The notes beneath the pieces are model-generated. The model did not search any database, had not been told where the DNA came from, and saw nothing but the letters and a program-made list of their open reading frames with translations. A DNA stretch of 64,000 nucleotides from an uncultured delta proteobacterium (lineage in GTDB: Bacteria; Desulfobacterota; Syntrophia; Syntrophales; Smithellaceae), in NCBI GenBank assembly GCA_903907985.1, contig CAIVQG010000043.1, positions 1 through 64,000 of the forward strand. Reading direction: 5' to 3'. Shown piece by piece: positions 44,392-53,276 of the stretch (position 1 is the stretch's first letter; the number at the start of each line of letters is the position of its first letter). Position numbers and translations under genes: made by a program.

Positions 44392-46542
44392 CTATTTTCT
44401 GGTCATTGTAAAGACGCCATCCCATGATTCCGGCGGCGGGTTTTCTTTCAGGTTATTGCAGCGCTCAATATATAATTTGGCAGCTTCATCTTCCGGCCGG
44501 ATACCCAGAGTTTTTTGGAATGCGGCTATTGCCTCATCCCACCGGGAAGCGCGATAAAGCGCCAGCCCTTCTTCGAAAGCAGCGATGAGCTCTTTGAACT
44601 TGCTTTCGTCCTTCTTCTCAGCCAGTAATTCGTAAATCTTTACGGGTAATTTTTTGCCCTTAACTTTTACCCAGTCCAGTTCGCGGCAGCACATGGAGTC
44701 TTTAACGGCATTATAAGTGAATTCACTGAAAATTATATTGGAGCCATATTCCTTGTTAATGCCTTCGAGACGTGAGCCCAGGTTGACCATGTCACCCATG
44801 ACCGTATAGTCAAAGCGCATTTCCGAACCCATGTTGCCCACAACCATATCACCGCTGTTGACGCCGATGCCGATATTTAATACCGGCTTGCCTTCAGTTT
44901 GCCACTTCTTTTGCAGCCGGTGGAGTTCGCTCATCATTTCTAATGCTGTTTGGCATGCCCGCCGGGCATGATCGGGTTGATCCAGCGGTGCGCCAAAGAC
45001 GGCCATGATCGCATCACCCATGTACTTATCGAGCATTCCATCATGTTTGAATACAACATCGGTCATGGCGGTAAGATATTCATTGAGCAAATGAACCAAT
45101 TCTTCCGGAGTAAGTTTTTCCGAAATAGTCGTAAAGCCGCGAATATCGGAAAACAAAACCGATAAATCTTTCTTGTCACCGCCGAGTTTCAGTTTGGTTG
45201 GGTCTTTGAGCATTTCGTTGATGACGGAGGCGGTCAGATAATACTGGAAGGCTCCGCGGATTTTCTTCTTTTCCTGCTCTTCCTTAATGTAGTGGTAAAC
45301 GGTGATAGCCAAATAAATAACGGCCATAGTGAGAGCGGGGTAGATGAGATTCAACCAGACATTGAACTTCGAAAAAATGAACACGTTGACAGCCACGAAA
45401 ATACTAAGAATAAGCAGAGCAAAGAAAATGCCCGTTACTGCCCGCAGGCGGGGAATAATCAAGCCCATCAGCAGGCCAAACAGGATAATGGAGCAAAGAT
45501 CGATAAATCGGGTGAAGCTGGAGTGCGTTAAAAAATTGCGGTGCAGGATGTTGTCGATTACATTTGCATGAATTTCTACTCCGGGATAAGTGGCGCCAAA
45601 AGGAGTTACCCGCAAATCATAAATGCCGATCGCAGTGGCTCCCACGATAACAATTTTATTGCGGATTTTTTCGGCCGGAATTCTTCCATTGAGAATATCG
45701 GACACTGAATAGTGCGGGAATGTCTTGGCCGGTCCCAGAAAATTAACTAAAAGCCTTCCTGATTCGTCGGTCGGAATCGTAGTATCGCCGATTTTTACAC
45801 TTTCCGCACCATAGCCGGCTAAATTTAACGAAAGCAGCGGCCAATCCAGATATTGTTGTAAAATAGACAAGGGCAGTGATGAATAATAATCGTTGCCGAA
45901 TTTAATTACCAGCGGCGCCCAGCGCATGGAACCGTCAGTATCGGGAATCATGTTAAAATAACCGCTGTTGACGGCAGCGGCGGAAATAATCTTAAGGTTG
46001 GATTCCGGAGCATAAGCCTTGATTAAAGCATAATCATCCGGATTTTTTTCCGTAGAGTTAATTATCGGGTAGCGCGAATTTTTAATGTTATCGGCATCTG
46101 CGGCAATTTCTTTTTCTGACAAATGCGCGACATCTCTCTTGGACAGGTGGAAAAAGTAGCCTAGAGTCACATTGTCGGCGCGCGCAATTGATTTGGCCAG
46201 GGCAGCATCCGCATTAGCCGTCTCTTTTTCTGAAAAAATAACATCAAAGCCGATAGTTTTTGCACCCGATGCCTTCAACTTATCCATCAGCTTTGCAATT
46301 GTCGTGCGCGGCCACGGCCAGCGCCCCAATTCCGTCAGGCTCTTTTCATCGACAACCGCAATTATGACTTCCCCACCTGTCGGCAGCGCACCACGCGATG
46401 CTATGCGCAAATCAAGGGTTTTTAATTCTATGAAACGCAGGAAGGGAAAATCAAAAAAGAAGAGAATCAGTGCCAGAAAAATGACCAAGGTGGTGATCTT
46501 CAAAGGTGTGACCTGGAGATGTTTTTTTATGTATTCTTTCAT
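44392..46542 (-). CDS. CHASE2-domain adenylate/guanylate cyclase
   Basis: Membrane class III nucleotide cyclase. An N-terminal helix, then a periplasmic CHASE2 domain (DLRIASRGALPTGGEVIIAVVDEKSL...LGRWPWPRTTIAKLMDKL, typical), three membrane helices (e.g. LMGLIIPRLRAVTGIFFALLILSIFVAV), and a catalytic domain with LFSDIRGFTTISEKLTPEELV and GDAIMAVFGAP. A C-terminal TPR-like tail (EEGLALYRASRWDEAIAAF) closes it. About 716 residues from ATG 46542, chosen over 46626 for AAAGGGATAACC and the correct N-terminus. The product is probably cAMP; the CHASE2 ligand is unknown. Confidence 0.93.
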   Translation of the reverse strand: MKEYIKKHLQVTPLKITTLVIFLALILFFFDFPFLRFIELKTLDLRIASRGALPTGGEVIIAVVDEKSLTELGRWPWPRTTIAKLMDKLKASGAKTIGFDVIFSEKETANADAALAKSIARADNVTLGYFFHLSKRDVAHLSEKEIAADADNIKNSRYPIINSTEKNPDDYALIKAYAPESNLKIISAAAVNSGYFNMIPDTDGSMRWAPLVIKFGNDYYSSLPLSILQQYLDWPLLSLNLAGYGAESVKIGDTTIPTDESGRLLVNFLGPAKTFPHYSVSDILNGRIPAEKIRNKIVIVGATAIGIYDLRVTPFGATYPGVEIHANVIDNILHRNFLTHSSFTRFIDLCSIILFGLLMGLIIPRLRAVTGIFFALLILSIFVAVNVFIFSKFNVWLNLIYPALTMAVIYLAITVYHYIKEEQEKKKIRGAFQYYLTASVINEMLKDPTKLKLGGDKKDLSVLFSDIRGFTTISEKLTPEELVHLLNEYLTAMTDVVFKHDGMLDKYMGDAIMAVFGAPLDQPDHARRACQTALEMMSELHRLQKKWQTEGKPVLNIGIGVNSGDMVVGNMGSEMRFDYTVMGDMVNLGSRLEGINKEYGSNIIFSEFTYNAVKDSMCCRELDWVKVKGKKLPVKIYELLAEKKDESKFKELIAAFEEGLALYRASRWDEAIAAFQKTLGIRPEDEAAKLYIERCNNLKENPPPESWDGVFTMTRK

Positions 46543-46848
46543 GGTTATCCCTTTTATTGATTTTGAGAAATTATAATAATTATGACAATTCGTGACCCAG
46601 CTTCTCCTGATTTGCGCAAGATTCATTACAGTTCAGGGTGCCAAGATAATATCAAACCAACACCTACGAAGTCAAGCTGTCTATACAGATGTCTATACAG
46701 ATGAATTGTTTTCAATTTTATGCTATCTCTAGCCACTCAAAGTGCACTGCGTGCTGGCAAGATCACAAGGGTGCATAATGCAGGGTCCCGGGAAAGCAAA
46801 TAATCCCATTGGCTTTTGGGAAAATATGGCCAAGAGCGCAGGAGAGAG
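46543..46848. promoter_or_regulatory. Divergent region with tandem 12-bp repeat
   Basis: No gene is seen. TGTCTATACAGA occurs twice head-to-tail at 46678-46689 and 46690-46701; each copy contains the CTGT...ACAG inverted ends. The repeat lies between the divergent cyclase and FeS-protein genes and could be an operator for either. The remainder shows nothing I can name. Confidence 0.45.
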
Positions 46849-47748
46849 ATGAGACCATCGACGAAAGTCTTAATGTCTAAGCACGGCTGGCGGATTGATA
46901 AAGCCATTCACAATTACATCTATTTTGCGTTTTATTATCCTTATGTCTGGAGCATAACCCAGTTTGTCGTGAAGGTGTCGCCGTATTTAGCCTGGTGCAA
47001 ACTCCTGAATCCGATTCTGCGGATGATTGTTAACCGCTACCACGCAAAAATACTGTCGGGATCAAATGTGACGAAGGTTTTGGAATTGCAGGAGGATGTC
47101 AGTGCCGTTACGGAGCGCAACAAGAAAATTATTCCTTTTGAATACGCCCACAAAATCCTGCTGCAAAATCCCCAATATATCGCTGTCATGGATTGCCCCT
47201 GTAAAAAAGCACTGAAAAGCGATCCGGACAAGATAAATTCCTGCATCTGCGTGGGGAAGAAGACCGCCGAGTTTTGGATAGATCGTTGCGGAAAAAAATA
47301 CAATGCCCGGCAGATTACTCAAGCCGAGGCCCTTGAGCTGGTCAAAAGGTTCCGCAAGATGGGCTATGTCACGCAGGCATTTTTTAAGGTGGCTACCGGG
47401 GGCTCTACAGGGATCATCTGCAGTTGTCATAAAAACGATTGCACTGCTTTGCGGGCGCATTTTCAACTTCAAAAGTATCACCCCTCGCTGCGCATGACGG
47501 CTGAATCGGGCTATTCAGTCAAGTTTGGCGAATCTGCAAATTGCAAATCCTGCGGAACTTGTGCGAAGATCTGCCAATTTGAAGCCATTGAATTTAAAAA
47601 CGGCGCGCGCCATTACAACCGGCAAAGCTGCAGCGGTTGCGGTCTTTGCATGGAGCATTGCCCCGGAGGTGTTATTGAGCTCTATCGGGACACAGAAAAA
47701 TCCGTGCCCCTGGATATCGATGTGGTCCGTCAAGAGTACTTAAGTTAA
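46849..47748 (+). CDS. 4Fe-4S dicluster ferredoxin-domain protein
   Basis: 299 residues with an amphipathic, aromatic N-terminus (YIYFAFYYPYVWSITQFVVKV) that may associate with the membrane. The middle is Cys-rich (MDCPCKKAL, INSCICVG, IICSCHKNDC), not matching a standard ferredoxin and perhaps holding an additional metal site. The C-terminus has two 4Fe-4S sets (CKSCGTCAKICQFEAIEF and CSGCGLCMEHCPGGVIEL). Start ATG 46849 is chosen over TTG 46816 because GGAGAG lies just before it. It sits 52 nt ahead of the GMC-type flavoprotein and probably passes electrons to or from it. Confidence 0.83.
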   Translation: MRPSTKVLMSKHGWRIDKAIHNYIYFAFYYPYVWSITQFVVKVSPYLAWCKLLNPILRMIVNRYHAKILSGSNVTKVLELQEDVSAVTERNKKIIPFEYAHKILLQNPQYIAVMDCPCKKALKSDPDKINSCICVGKKTAEFWIDRCGKKYNARQITQAEALELVKRFRKMGYVTQAFFKVATGGSTGIICSCHKNDCTALRAHFQLQKYHPSLRMTAESGYSVKFGESANCKSCGTCAKICQFEAIEFKNGARHYNRQSCSGCGLCMEHCPGGVIELYRDTEKSVPLDIDVVRQEYLS

Positions 47749-47800
47749 AGGCATTAAGGCCGGCCAATATAATCAACCGGAAAAAGGGAAGGATAAGTTG

Positions 47801-49087
47801 ATGAACAAGAAAGAATACGACGTAATTGTTGTCGGTTCCGGTGTCGGCGGATCAACCGTTGCCCGGGAGATGACCCGGAGAGGAAAAAAGGTGCTATTGC
47901 TGGAGTCCGGATCCAGGGTAGATATGCTGGGCAGTATTTTGACTCTTCCCCTCATGTTAAGACATTTCGGCATAACACCGAGCCGGGAGGGTTATTTTGT
48001 CAATTTTGCCAAAACCTACGGTGGAGCATCAATTATAGCCGCCGGCTGCGCGTTTCCGGCGCCGAAATCCATGTTTGATCCTTTCGGGATCGACCTGACG
48101 GAAGAAACGGAAGAGGCCCGAAAAGATCTTTGGATTGGGAAACTGCCCGACCGGCTCATCGGCTCGGGCAATCTCCGGCTGCTGGAGGCGGCCAATGAGG
48201 CGGGTGAGAACTGGGGCAAGATGGACAACTTCATTGATCCGAATCTGTGTGTGGAGGGTTGTGCGGACTGCATGGTAGGGTGCAAGCGGGGGGCAAAATG
48301 GACGGCCCGCATTTTTGGCGACGAGGCGGTGAAAAACGGAGCGGATCTGAAGCTGAATATGACCGTAAAGCGAGTTCTCACCGAAGGTGGCAAGGCTGTC
48401 GGTGTGATGACATCAAAAGGGGAACAATTTTACGGTAAAGCGGTTGTCTTGTCCGCCAGCATATCCAATGCTTATTTTCTGCGCGATCTGGGCATCAGCG
48501 AAGCGGGCAGAGGCTTCTGCTGTGACTGGCTCCAGTTCGTTGGTGCCGTTGTTCCGGGAATTAACACTACCACTAAGGACAATCCGATGACCGTCGGCTC
48601 GGCCGAGCATTGGGAAGGTGATGGTTTCGTGCTGGTTCCGGTTATGCCCAACTGGCTTTTGTTCGGCGGGCTACTGCTTTTTCAACCGTCCACGCTGGGT
48701 CATTTCCGGGATTTCTGGCGAATGTCGGGCATCATGGTCAAGATCAGGGATGAAACGCAAGGAGAGCTCCGGGGCGGCACATCCTTCTCCAAACCGATTA
48801 CCCGGCAGGATCAACTGAAGCTGGATAAAGGGGTAAAGATTATCAAGAAAATATTGAGAAAAGCCGGGGCAAAGAACAACAGTTTTGTCGAGCTGAAGCC
48901 TTTGGGTGCTCATCCGTCCTGTACCTGTCGCATTGGAGAAGTTCTGGACTCCAATCTGGAGACAAAAATTCAAAATTTATATTGTTGTGATGCCAGTGTT
49001 CTACCCGCAGCAATGGGTGCGCCGGTGGTCTGGACACTGGCGGCGTTAGGAAAACGGCTGGCAAAACATCTTGCGGCGCGTCTTTAA
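47801..49087 (+). CDS. GMC-type FAD-dependent oxidoreductase
   Basis: 428-residue flavoprotein. A Rossmann FAD motif starts it (DVIVVGSGVGGSTVAREMTRRGKKVLLLESG). The GMC C-terminus is present (GAHPSCTCRIGEVLDSNL, NLYCCDASVLPAAMGAPVVWTLAALGKRLAKHL). A Cys-rich motif CVEGCADCMVGCKRGAK (around residues 148-165) occurs in this anaerobic branch and may bind a cluster. The substrate is not clear; GMC enzymes oxidise alcohols or other CH-OH groups. ATG 47801 is preferred to TTG 47798 for GGAAGGATAAG just upstream. It is in an operon with the FeS protein, so ferredoxin rather than O2 is the probable electron partner. Confidence 0.87.
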   Translation: MNKKEYDVIVVGSGVGGSTVAREMTRRGKKVLLLESGSRVDMLGSILTLPLMLRHFGITPSREGYFVNFAKTYGGASIIAAGCAFPAPKSMFDPFGIDLTEETEEARKDLWIGKLPDRLIGSGNLRLLEAANEAGENWGKMDNFIDPNLCVEGCADCMVGCKRGAKWTARIFGDEAVKNGADLKLNMTVKRVLTEGGKAVGVMTSKGEQFYGKAVVLSASISNAYFLRDLGISEAGRGFCCDWLQFVGAVVPGINTTTKDNPMTVGSAEHWEGDGFVLVPVMPNWLLFGGLLLFQPSTLGHFRDFWRMSGIMVKIRDETQGELRGGTSFSKPITRQDQLKLDKGVKIIKKILRKAGAKNNSFVELKPLGAHPSCTCRIGEVLDSNLETKIQNLYCCDASVLPAAMGAPVVWTLAALGKRLAKHLAARL

Positions 49088-49159
49088 AATTGGGACGGAG
49101 AAATAATCCAGCTGCCTTCAAAAGGGAATTTCATTTATTATTTTTACTGCCTTTTTCAA

Positions 49160-49189
49160 TTGACTTACAAAATACTTTTGTCTTATATT
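49160..49189 (+). promoter_or_regulatory. Probable promoter of the thioesterase gene
   Basis: TTGACT (49160-49165), 18-nt spacer, TATATT (49184-49189). The spacer contains a perfect inverted repeat ACAAAA-TAC-TTTTGT (49167-49181), which might be an operator. Confidence 0.5.
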
Positions 49190-49262
49190 CGCACGCACAA
49201 CTGTGGATTTATGAATAATTGAATGTAATATGATTTTGTAAATATTACGGTAGGAGTAATTA

Positions 49263-49655
49263 ATGTTCAAGAAAAACATTACACCACGAATATCTGAGAT
49301 AAACGGAGCGGGGCACGTCGGGCACAATATAATACCTGTCTGGTTGGAGGAAGGTTACATCGAAATATTAAAATTGTTTAATCCTAATTTTCGTGGGAAA
49401 ACGAATGTGTTCATGGTCAATATAAATATCGATTACATGCATGAAATAATATTAGGCAAAGATGTTGAGGTCATAACGGGGATAAAGAAAATCGGTAAGG
49501 CCAGCTTTGTTTTGAATCAGAAAGTATTTCAGGCAGGAAAACTATGTGCAAAGGGAGCAACTACTTTTGTTAATTCCAGCAATATTTCCAAAAAATCTAA
49601 AGCAATCCCCCTGCATGTTATTAAAAAACTCCAAGAGCATATCCTGGAGGACTGA
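49263..49655 (+). CDS. Hotdog-fold thioesterase superfamily protein
   Basis: 130 residues with the 4HBT-type acyl-CoA thioesterase layout: RISEINGAGHVGHNIIPVWLEEGYIEILKLFNP contains the typical N-H-xx-N/H at the active site, then FMVNINIDYMHEIILGKDVEVITGIKKIGKASFVLNQKVFQAG. Substrate unknown (short or medium acyl-CoA). It stands alone behind its own promoter and converges with hldD. Confidence 0.8.
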   Translation: MFKKNITPRISEINGAGHVGHNIIPVWLEEGYIEILKLFNPNFRGKTNVFMVNINIDYMHEIILGKDVEVITGIKKIGKASFVLNQKVFQAGKLCAKGATTFVNSSNISKKSKAIPLHVIKKLQEHILED

Positions 49656-49764
49656 GAGTGGTTCATTGTCGTCGGCACGGACTTGTTAATATCGAGAACC
49701 GTTTTCCGGGAGCAGGCGACTTTTTTTGTGAAGGCATGCAACTTGAACCGTCCCAATGGGAAAA

Positions 49765-50742
49765 TCATTTTCCCAAATGCTGGTCGGTATTCTGCAAGTA
49801 GCTCACTACATAATCCCGCACGGAATCTTCCAGAGAAGAAAAAGAAACCGGGCAGCCGGCCGCCTGGAGCTTGGCCATTTTCGCCTCGGTGAAGTACTGG
49901 TATTGATTGCGCAATCCTTCCGGCATCTCGATATATTCGATATTGGTCTTCTTCCCTAACGCCGCAAAAACAGAGCCGATTAAATCGTTCCAGGATCTGG
50001 CTTTACCTGTCCCCAAATTAAAAATACCGTTGGCAGACGGATGCTGCAGCAACCACCACATGGTGTTGATGCAATCTTTGACATAAACAAAATCACGCAA
50101 TTGTCCACCGTCTTGATATTCCGGCTTGTACGATTTGAATAGTTTTACTTTGCCGGTCTGGTTAATCTGGTGAAAGGCTTTGAAGATAACACTGGTCATA
50201 TCTTCTTTGTGATATTCATTGGGGCCGAAGACGTTGAAAAACTTGATGCCGGAGATTTTGCCCTCCAGCGAATTCTTTAATACCCACAGATCGAAAACCT
50301 GCTTAGAATAGCCGTACATATTGATCGGCTGGAGTGCCTCAATTTTATCGTGGTCATCAGAAAAGCCCTGGGAACCATCACCATAAGTGGCGGCGGAACT
50401 GGCGTAAATAAAACGGATACCGCGTTTTATCGCCCATTGGGCTAGGTTCCGGGTGTAAACATAATTGTTTTGCCAGAGATAATCGGCGTCGCGCTCGGTT
50501 GTGGAAGAGCAGGCACCCATGTGAATTATCGCGGTTACGTCAAAAGGTATGCGGTCTTCGCAAACCATCTTCAGGAAGTCGTCTTTGTGGATAAATTCGG
50601 CGAAGCGCCGGTTGACCAGATTCTTCCACTTGTCCTTGGTGCCCAAACGGTCAACAATAATAATATCATCAATGCCTTCCTGGTTTAGTTTCCAGACAAA
50701 AGCGCTCCCGATAAATCCCGTACCACCTGTAACGATAATCAT
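49765..50742 (-). CDS. hldD: ADP-L-glycero-D-manno-heptose-6-epimerase
   Basis: Last step in making the heptose donor for the LPS inner core. 325 residues. The NADP Rossmann motif starts it (MIIVTGGTGFIGSAFVWKLN), then HMGACSSTTERDADYLWQNN, the catalytic YGYSK (Tyr/Lys), FFNVFGPNEYHKEDM, as in HldD. ATG 50742 is used rather than GTG 50748 because AAGGAG is 8 nt away and MIIVTGG is the family start. No other LPS genes lie next to it. It reads toward the thioesterase gene; an 8-bp hairpin (TGGGAAAA/TTTTCCCA, 49757-49775) overlaps its stop codon. Confidence 0.95.
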   Translation of the reverse strand: MIIVTGGTGFIGSAFVWKLNQEGIDDIIIVDRLGTKDKWKNLVNRRFAEFIHKDDFLKMVCEDRIPFDVTAIIHMGACSSTTERDADYLWQNNYVYTRNLAQWAIKRGIRFIYASSAATYGDGSQGFSDDHDKIEALQPINMYGYSKQVFDLWVLKNSLEGKISGIKFFNVFGPNEYHKEDMTSVIFKAFHQINQTGKVKLFKSYKPEYQDGGQLRDFVYVKDCINTMWWLLQHPSANGIFNLGTGKARSWNDLIGSVFAALGKKTNIEYIEMPEGLRNQYQYFTEAKMAKLQAAGCPVSFSSLEDSVRDYVVSYLQNTDQHLGK

Positions 50743-50912
50743 TGGCACTGCTCCTTAACTTTTTTCAACTCGATAGGCTTTAGTAATACTGAAAAGAATT
50801 GCTGTCAATAAAGAAAATGTATTAAATAACTTATCAATCTGATAGCGTAACATAACTCCATAAGTGTATTGGTTGACAGTCACACATTACTGATTATTCT
50901 TCATTCCTCCGA

Positions 50913-50942
50913 TTGACAATTGTTTCCCCTTTTGCCTATAAT
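50913..50942 (+). promoter_or_regulatory. Consensus sigma70 promoter of the small coiled-coil protein
   Basis: TTGACA (50913-50918) and TATAAT (50937-50942) are both perfect hexamers, with an 18-nt spacer, 43 nt before the ATG. AAGGAGA precedes the start. High constitutive expression is implied. Confidence 0.7.
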
Positions 50943-50984
50943 CCATAAAATAAAGAATCTAAAATACGCTTAAGGAGAAAACAT

Positions 50985-51326
50985 ATGAAACGAGTACTGA
51001 TTTGTCTGGTTGCCGTTTATTGCCTTCTCTGTTTTAGTATGACCGTATCCGCCTCAGATGAGGTTAAAAAAACTTCTGACGAAGGTATTTCCGCTGATGC
51101 CAAAGAAGTAAAAGCGGACGCAGTAAAAATCTACAAGGAAAGTAAGGACGCTATTGTCCGCGATGTCACAGAGATAAAAGAGAACGTTCCGAAAGATTTG
51201 AAAGAAGCAAAAGACTCATTAATTCAACAGTCCAAGGAAATTAAAGAAAGCGCCAAGCAGGAACTCAAGGAAATCCGCGACAATATGAATAATCCTTCGC
51301 TGAAACCGAAAGAGGATTGCAAGTAA
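50985..51326 (+). CDS. Small exported LEA/apolipoprotein-like coiled-coil protein
   Basis: 113 residues with a signal peptide (KRVLICLVAVYCLLCFSMTVSAS). The mature part is almost wholly helical and highly charged: repeated K/E/D-A pattern such as ADAKEVKADAVKIYKESKDAIVRD, KENVPKDLKEAKDSLIQQSKEIKES. The 11-residue spacing of Lys-Glu pairs is that of LEA-like or apolipoprotein-like amphipathic helices. No catalytic residues. A periplasmic stress or envelope-stabilising role is possible; I know no exact family. It has its own strong promoter. Confidence 0.72.
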   Translation: MKRVLICLVAVYCLLCFSMTVSASDEVKKTSDEGISADAKEVKADAVKIYKESKDAIVRDVTEIKENVPKDLKEAKDSLIQQSKEIKESAKQELKEIRDNMNNPSLKPKEDCK

Positions 51327-51369
51327 CTTCTATTCAGTTGAGTCGAAAAGACTCGACCGAACGGCTCGT

Positions 51370-52224
51370 TCATTCCCGCCAATATACCTTGTTATTCAGA
51401 GTGGTAACCGTACAGGGTTTTGTTTCTTTAATCATCATAAAATTAATTTGCCGACCAGTAATGCCGCCGGAGCCCCGGTGTGAGAAAAAGATGTCCTGAT
51501 TGCACATGGTGCAATAACCGGATAACTCGATATTCGTTTCCGGAACGCCACAATTCAATATCTGTCTTCGGTTGGCTTCGGGTAAATCCAGCAGCCATTT
51601 GTTTTTTGCCGTTTGTGGAAACAGAAAAGATTCTTTGTCTTTTTGTGTTCCGAAAGCATCAGCGGTAATGGAATCAACTTCATAACAGCAACGGCCTATA
51701 GATGGTCCTATGGCTGCAATAATATTCTGCGGCAGTGAGCCATATTGATCCTGCATTAACCGGATGACTTTGACGCAGATAGCCAAAGCAGTGCCCCTCC
51801 AGCCCGCGTGAACTACCGCGATGACTCGCTTAACTTTATCAACAAGAAAGACCGGCACGCAGTCCGCAGTTTTAATACAAATGGCCAGGCCCGGACGATT
51901 GGTCACAATGGCATCGTAATTGAGCTCATTGTGCGAGGGGAAATTAAGGTCCTGCGGCTTGATAACAAAAATGCCATCGCCATGGACCTGATTGAGAACC
52001 AGAAACTGTTCCAGAGGAATTGCAAAAGCATCCGCCAGTTTCGACCAGTTTTGCAATACAAGGAATTCCTCATCGCCTTCGCGGAAACTCATATTGAGGC
52101 TGGCATAATCTTCCAGGGACGTGCCACCCTGCCGTGTGCAGAAAGCATGGGTGAGAAAGTCGCATTCTGCAAAGACTGACGCCTGTAGTGAGGGCAGGGA
52201 ATTATTTTGAGCAAGGGGGAACAT
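51370..52224 (-). CDS. pgeF: YfiH/PgeF family polyphenol oxidase (laccase-domain) protein
   Basis: 284 residues of the DUF152/YfiH family, called purine-nucleoside or peptidoglycan-editing factor. Family motifs: LVLNQVHGDGIFVI, AICIKTADCVPVFLVD, VIAVVHAGWRGTALAI and IGPSIGRCCYEV, which hold the conserved His and Cys metal-binding set. C-terminal YCTMCNQDIFFSHRG is also standard. It lies 18 nt after rluD on the same strand, a common arrangement (rluD-pgeF). Confidence 0.93.
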   Translation of the reverse strand: MFPLAQNNSLPSLQASVFAECDFLTHAFCTRQGGTSLEDYASLNMSFREGDEEFLVLQNWSKLADAFAIPLEQFLVLNQVHGDGIFVIKPQDLNFPSHNELNYDAIVTNRPGLAICIKTADCVPVFLVDKVKRVIAVVHAGWRGTALAICVKVIRLMQDQYGSLPQNIIAAIGPSIGRCCYEVDSITADAFGTQKDKESFLFPQTAKNKWLLDLPEANRRQILNCGVPETNIELSGYCTMCNQDIFFSHRGSGGITGRQINFMMIKETKPCTVTTLNNKVYWRE

Positions 52225-52242
52225 AAATTTCTTATCCGCTCC

Positions 52243-53232
52243 TTATGCCGTTTTTGCTAAACGGCTCAGATGATTACAAAGGTTGGCCATGTCTTCCGGC
52301 ACTTCCGCGGTAAAAACAATTCTCTCGTTATTAGACGGATGCATAAAAGAGAGCCGGGCGGCATGCAGGGCCTGTCTGTCCAGTGCTTTGAGTTGCGCCT
52401 TCAAAGCAGTGTCGGTAACAGCACGGATCTTGGAAGCATTTCCATAAACGGCATCGCCGACAACCGGATAGCCCCGGTCGGAAAGATGCACCCGGATTTG
52501 ATGAGTCCGGCCGGTCTTGATTTCCACGTCCAGCAGCGTTGCTATGCCATACCGCTCTTTCACTTTCCAGAGGGTGAGGGCAGCTCTTCCGCGCTTGCTT
52601 TTTGTGGACATTTTTTTGCGGTCACCCGGATGCCTGCCCACGGGCAATATTATTTCTCCCTGATTGCCCTTTATGTCGCCCCAGACCAGTGCCCGGTATG
52701 TTTTCTCCACCTCATGGTTTTTGAATTGAGCCGTCAGATTGCGGTGCGCGGCATCGGATTTGGCTGCCACGATCAATCCGGAAGTTCCTTTATCCAGACG
52801 ATGAACAATTCCCGGACGAAGAACGCCGCCAATCCCGGACAGATCATGACAATGAAAAAGCAACGCATTAACCAGCGTCCGATCGTAATTACCCGGCGCG
52901 GGATGGACAACCATTCCCGCTTCTTTATTGACGACAATAATTGCCGCATCTTCATAAACTATATTTAAGGGAATTTCCTGCGGGACGGCAATTGACTCCT
53001 GAGCCGGTCTCAAAATGAGCCTGATTATGTCGCCTTCTCTCAAGCGCAAGGCGGGCTTGGGCGTGAGATTGTTGACCAGGACATCTCCTTCTTCAATCGC
53101 ACGCTTCACCTGGGATCGCGACAAGGACGGATCGTTTTGCGGCAGAAATATATCGAGCCGTTGGCCACTTTGATTATGGCCAACCGTAAATAGGTGAGGT
53201 GACGGATTAGCAGCAGTCATGTTTTTCTTCAT
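52243..53232 (-). CDS. rluD: 23S rRNA pseudouridine synthase RluD
   Basis: RluA-family enzyme modifying 23S rRNA helix 69 in the RluD case. An S4 domain (RLDIFLPQNDPSLSRSQVKRAIEEGDVLVNN) comes first, then the catalytic core with RPGIVHRLDKGTSGLIVAAK (catalytic Asp), ALVWGDIKGNQGEI, and KTGRTHQIRVHLSDRGYPVVGDAVYG. 329 residues, normal. The start is ATG 53232 or the internal ATG 53220; no ribosome-binding site decides. It pairs with pgeF downstream. Confidence 0.92.
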   Translation of the reverse strand: MKKNMTAANPSPHLFTVGHNQSGQRLDIFLPQNDPSLSRSQVKRAIEEGDVLVNNLTPKPALRLREGDIIRLILRPAQESIAVPQEIPLNIVYEDAAIIVVNKEAGMVVHPAPGNYDRTLVNALLFHCHDLSGIGGVLRPGIVHRLDKGTSGLIVAAKSDAAHRNLTAQFKNHEVEKTYRALVWGDIKGNQGEIILPVGRHPGDRKKMSTKSKRGRAALTLWKVKERYGIATLLDVEIKTGRTHQIRVHLSDRGYPVVGDAVYGNASKIRAVTDTALKAQLKALDRQALHAARLSFMHPSNNERIVFTAEVPEDMANLCNHLSRLAKTA

Positions 53233-53276
53233 GCCCTCGGAATACAGAACACAGCTAAACTTTCAAGAATAACCGG

